DNA of 64,000 bases from Parasponia andersonii (lineage: Eukaryota > Streptophyta > Magnoliopsida > Rosales > Cannabaceae): contig JXTB01000018.1 in NCBI GenBank assembly GCA_002914805.1, forward strand, positions 1,514,968-1,578,967, in the 5' to 3' direction. Under the pieces are notes generated by a model. It searched no databases and was not told the origin of the DNA. It was given only the letters and a program-made list of their open reading frames with translations. Below, one piece after another: positions 60,893 through 64,000 of the stretch; the first letter of the stretch is position 1; every line of letters starts with the position of its first letter. A program made the position numbers and the translations under genes.

Positions 60893-63800
60893 ATGGGAGA
60901 ATCGAGCAGAGAGAAGGCTCCCTCAAGAACCACCGGAAAACGTCAAGCAACTACGAACACCTTCGTAAAGGAATGGGCTCAAGCTCGAGTTGCTCGACCA
61001 TTGCCGACCAAGGTAAATAACATAAAGTTTACTCGATCATTTTTCATTATAGTCTAGTGAATTTGTCATAGAGCATAGTTTTGGAGCAATGTCATTCATT
61101 AATAATGATAACCCATTTGTAAATGGAAAAATAAAGTCCCTTCTCTGAAAAAATCTTATGACATATTTCTCTGCCAAGAGCATGATGTTAAGAACTCACA
61201 TTGAAACCAAATGCCCAGTTCACATGGCCACTAGATATTTGTATTTTTTTTAGTTCATGCGTGACTTTCTGGTGTGTAATATTTGTTATTAAGATATGGT
61301 TAATTTGGCTGTATAGCCATATTAGGACCTATTATTTCTAGCTTCTCCTGCTAATTACTTCATACACTAGTTTTGAATTGGTAACACGAACAAGGGGTTC
61401 TGTTCATACTGTGCTTAGGACATTGATCAAGTATCAGATTTGCATGTTTTTTCAGACCAAGTGAATGAGCTAACATTGTCTTGCTTTTACTATCAAAGAC
61501 TGCTCTTTGATGCTGTCTTTTGTGCATTCATGATTATTGATATGGTGTAGTAGTAGCAGATTAATTTGTTATGTCTCAATCAAGTCGTCTTGACAAGGTT
61601 GGGATAGTCAAAACTTGATACTTGAAAACTTTTGCATTACAGAGAACTTATCGAGATGACAAGAGTCAGTTGAATCCGATTTCGAAGTCTGCAGACTCCC
61701 CAAGTGACCAATCCCACTGCAGTTTATGCACAACCCAAGGAAGTTGTCGAATTGTGCGGTCAAGAACTAAGTTGATGAACATTCTGATAGAAAGAGGGAA
61801 ACCCCAGGAAGCTCAGTCCATTTTCTATGAATTAGTTGAAGGAGGGCACAAACCATCACTTGTAGCATACACAAGCCTCCTAGCTGTTTTAACCCTTCAG
61901 AAGCGCTTCCATGCCGTGCCTGAAATCATATCAAAAGTGGAAGAAAATGGAATGAAGCCTGATATAGTATTCTTTCATGCAGTTATAAATGCCCTCTCTG
62001 AGTCTGGGAACATAGAGGAAGGTATGAAGACCTTCAGGAAGATGAGGAAGAGTGGACTAAAACCCACTAGTAGAACTTATAACACATTGATCAAGGGGTG
62101 TGGGGTTGCTGGTAGGCCTGCAGAATCCATGAAACTTCTGGAGACGATGTCCCTTGAGGAAAACATTAAACCCAATATCAGGACTTATAATCTACTCGTC
62201 AGGGCATGGTGCCAAGTGAAGAAAACTGAGGCGGCTTGGAATGTGCTTCATAAGATGGTAGCTTCTGGAACACAACCTGATACGGTTACTTACAATACTA
62301 TAGCTGCAGCCTATGCTCAGACAGGAGAGACAACTAGAGCTGAGGCCATGATATTGGAGATGCAGAACAACAGTGTCCGGCCCAATGAGCGAACTTGTGG
62401 TATCATCATAAGGGGGTATTGTAAAGAAGGTAAGCTAAATGAGGGCTTGAGGTTTGTGCACAGGATGAAGGATCTTGGGATTTATCCTAATCTTATTGTG
62501 CTTAACTCGCTGATTAAAGGTTTTGTTGAGGCTATGGATAGAGATGGCGTCGATCAGGTGAATCATGAGCACAAAACTCTCTTTTCTGTTTTCTTTGAGT
62601 AATTTTCTGGAATGATGCTTGTTCTAATTTTTTAGTAAAGGAACGCAATATTGACAAGAGTATAAATACATAATCTAGTTCCTCCTGTCATATGTAGAGT
62701 TCTATGATTCTTTCACCTGCTCGTGGTCCTCCAGGAATAATCTAAATTTCCAGCTATACACTACAAGTACCATTTTCTTTTATGAAAGCAAAGTTTTTGA
62801 TGCAACTAACCAGGGCAACTGCCTCCTAATTGTATTTTTCGAGATCTCTGTTCAAATAATAGGCTTTTTACGATATTAAAATGGCTCAAAACCGTTTGAT
62901 TTGGCCTAAGATCCTGCTAGGCTGCTTCCGTGGTCACAACCAACAATGTAACTCTAATGTGTTTAGCCCTTGCTTACGTGTATGAGATGCTGGAACTTCA
63001 TTCCTGAAGTACTAGTGGATTAGGCACTGTGAATAATCTTATTCCAGAAACAGTTGGGCTTAGTCCACCTCATCCCAGAACGTAGATTTTTACATCAGTA
63101 CATGACCACATGGTTATTTGTTTGGTTTATGCTTTAGGAGTTCAAGCCTTCTGGTGTGATTGCTTAAATGCTCTATTATTCCTTCTCCAACCCAGAAAAG
63201 AAAATTATAGTTAGAAGTATTTTAATCTGCAGGTCACGATGCTGGTAGAAGAATTTGGACTGAAACCAGACGTGATTACCTTTAGCACCATCATGAATGC
63301 ATGGAGCAATGCAGGATTCATGGAGAAGTGCAAGCAAATCTTTGATGACATGGTGAAAGCTGGGATAAAACCCGATTCACATGCATACAGCATTCTTGCT
63401 AAAGGATATGTCCGTGTACAAGAACCAGAGAAAGCACAAGAAGTTCTAAGACACATGATTGACTCAGGAGTCCGACCAAATGTTGTGATTTTCACAACCA
63501 TCATGAGCGGATGGTGCAGTTGTGGTAAAATGAAAAATGCCACGAGTGTTTTCGATCAGATGTTTGAATACAGAATATCTCCCACTTTGAAGACATTTGA
63601 GACTTTAATATGGGGATTTGGGGAAGCAAAGCAGCCATGGAGAGCTGAAGAGATGCTCCAAGTAATGGAACAGTTCAAGGTTCAACCGGAGAAATCTACT
63701 TTCATTCTTGTTGCTGACGCTTGGCGTGCTATTGGATTAACAAAAGAGGCAAATAGGATTCTGGCTGTTGTGAACACAAAAGAGAAGATACATAAAAAGG

Positions 63801-64000
63801 AAAGAGGAGAGAATCCATCTGATAACTCAGAAAGAAGACATCAAAAGAAATCTTCAGGTGCCTCTTACTCTAATCTAATTCAGATACCAACTGCATCTAC
63901 AAGCAATCAAAAAGGGTCAGCAACAAGAACTAAAAAGAGTCTGATGGTGCTGAGAGATGGAGATTCTTCATTGGAAGGCTTGCCAAAATCATTTTTTGTT
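60893..64000 (+). CDS. P-class pentatricopeptide repeat protein, 3' end outside the window
   Basis: Exons 60,893-61,012, 61,643-62,557 and 63,233 to beyond 64,000 join in frame (601 codons visible, no stop). The first exon gives [18 protein letters not shown]..., ending RPLPTK at a GTAAAT donor. An acceptor-like TTTGCAG at 60,874-60,880 hints at a 5' UTR intron. From about residue 80, twelve consecutive 35-residue PPR motifs follow ([60 protein letters not shown]), then a partial one and a Lys/Ser-rich tail. There are no E or DYW domains, so it is P-class; such proteins bind organellar RNA. A CxxC..C cluster ([12 protein letters not shown], about 64-75) precedes the repeats. It resembles the Arabidopsis At5g25630/At5g21222 PPR group from memory. 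A transit peptide is not obvious. Confidence 0.9.

Overview
The window is nuclear DNA of a flowering plant, very probably a eudicot. It is AT-rich, has GT-AG introns, LTR retrotransposons of Ty3/gypsy (Tat and Athila types) and Ty1/copia, plant-type MITEs, and plant gene families (PERK receptor kinase, P-class PPR, AP-4 beta-adaptin). The species cannot be named from sequence alone.

Layout. 1-22.4 kb is a retrotransposon graveyard. It holds an old gypsy-type LTR remnant (~0.84-1.59 kb), a decayed Tat-like gypsy body (~3.9-6.22 and 17.13-17.77 kb) split by a complete-looking but broken Copia element in reverse orientation (6,224-17,120, TSD TAATG), and an Athila-like fragment (~17.78-22.41 kb). 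22.4-25.1 kb is AT-rich with a foldback-like repeat and a MITE candidate set between two TA microsatellites.

25.1-34.3 kb is a head-to-head host gene pair: an organellar EngB-type GTPase (minus, 4 exons, 332 aa) and the beta subunit of the AP-4 adaptor complex (plus, 11 exons, 844 aa). 34.3-38.5 kb is intergenic, with a 79-bp tandem duplication and a lone PPR-like fragment. 38.56-45.49 kb is a proline-rich extensin-like receptor kinase (plus, 8 exons, 715 aa). It converges on a Mpv17/PMP22-family membrane protein gene (46.37-48.40 kb, minus, 3 exons, 211 aa).

49.2-59.6 kb looks like one decayed two-gene Mutator-like element. A MULE transposase (plus) and a DUF1985/Ulp1-type cysteine protease gene (minus) converge on about 2.9 kb of degenerate minisatellite made of TAGACA/TGTCTA hyphenated palindromes. 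The same motif recurs in the 5' flank and in non-coding segments of the protease gene. 60.03-60.44 kb is a Tourist-like MITE with a TAA target duplication. 60.89-64.0 kb is a P-class PPR gene that runs off the right edge.

How the genes fit together: the host genes have unrelated housekeeping or signalling roles (organelle ribosome assembly, trans-Golgi sorting, cell-wall sensing, organelle membrane, organelle RNA processing). The only structural pairing is the divergent EngB/AP4B promoter. The Copia region contains a probable assembly artefact: a 1,151-bp perfect direct duplication separated by a single N. The splice models for the four complete host genes close in frame at every junction. 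No CRISPR, rRNA or tRNA gene was recognised.
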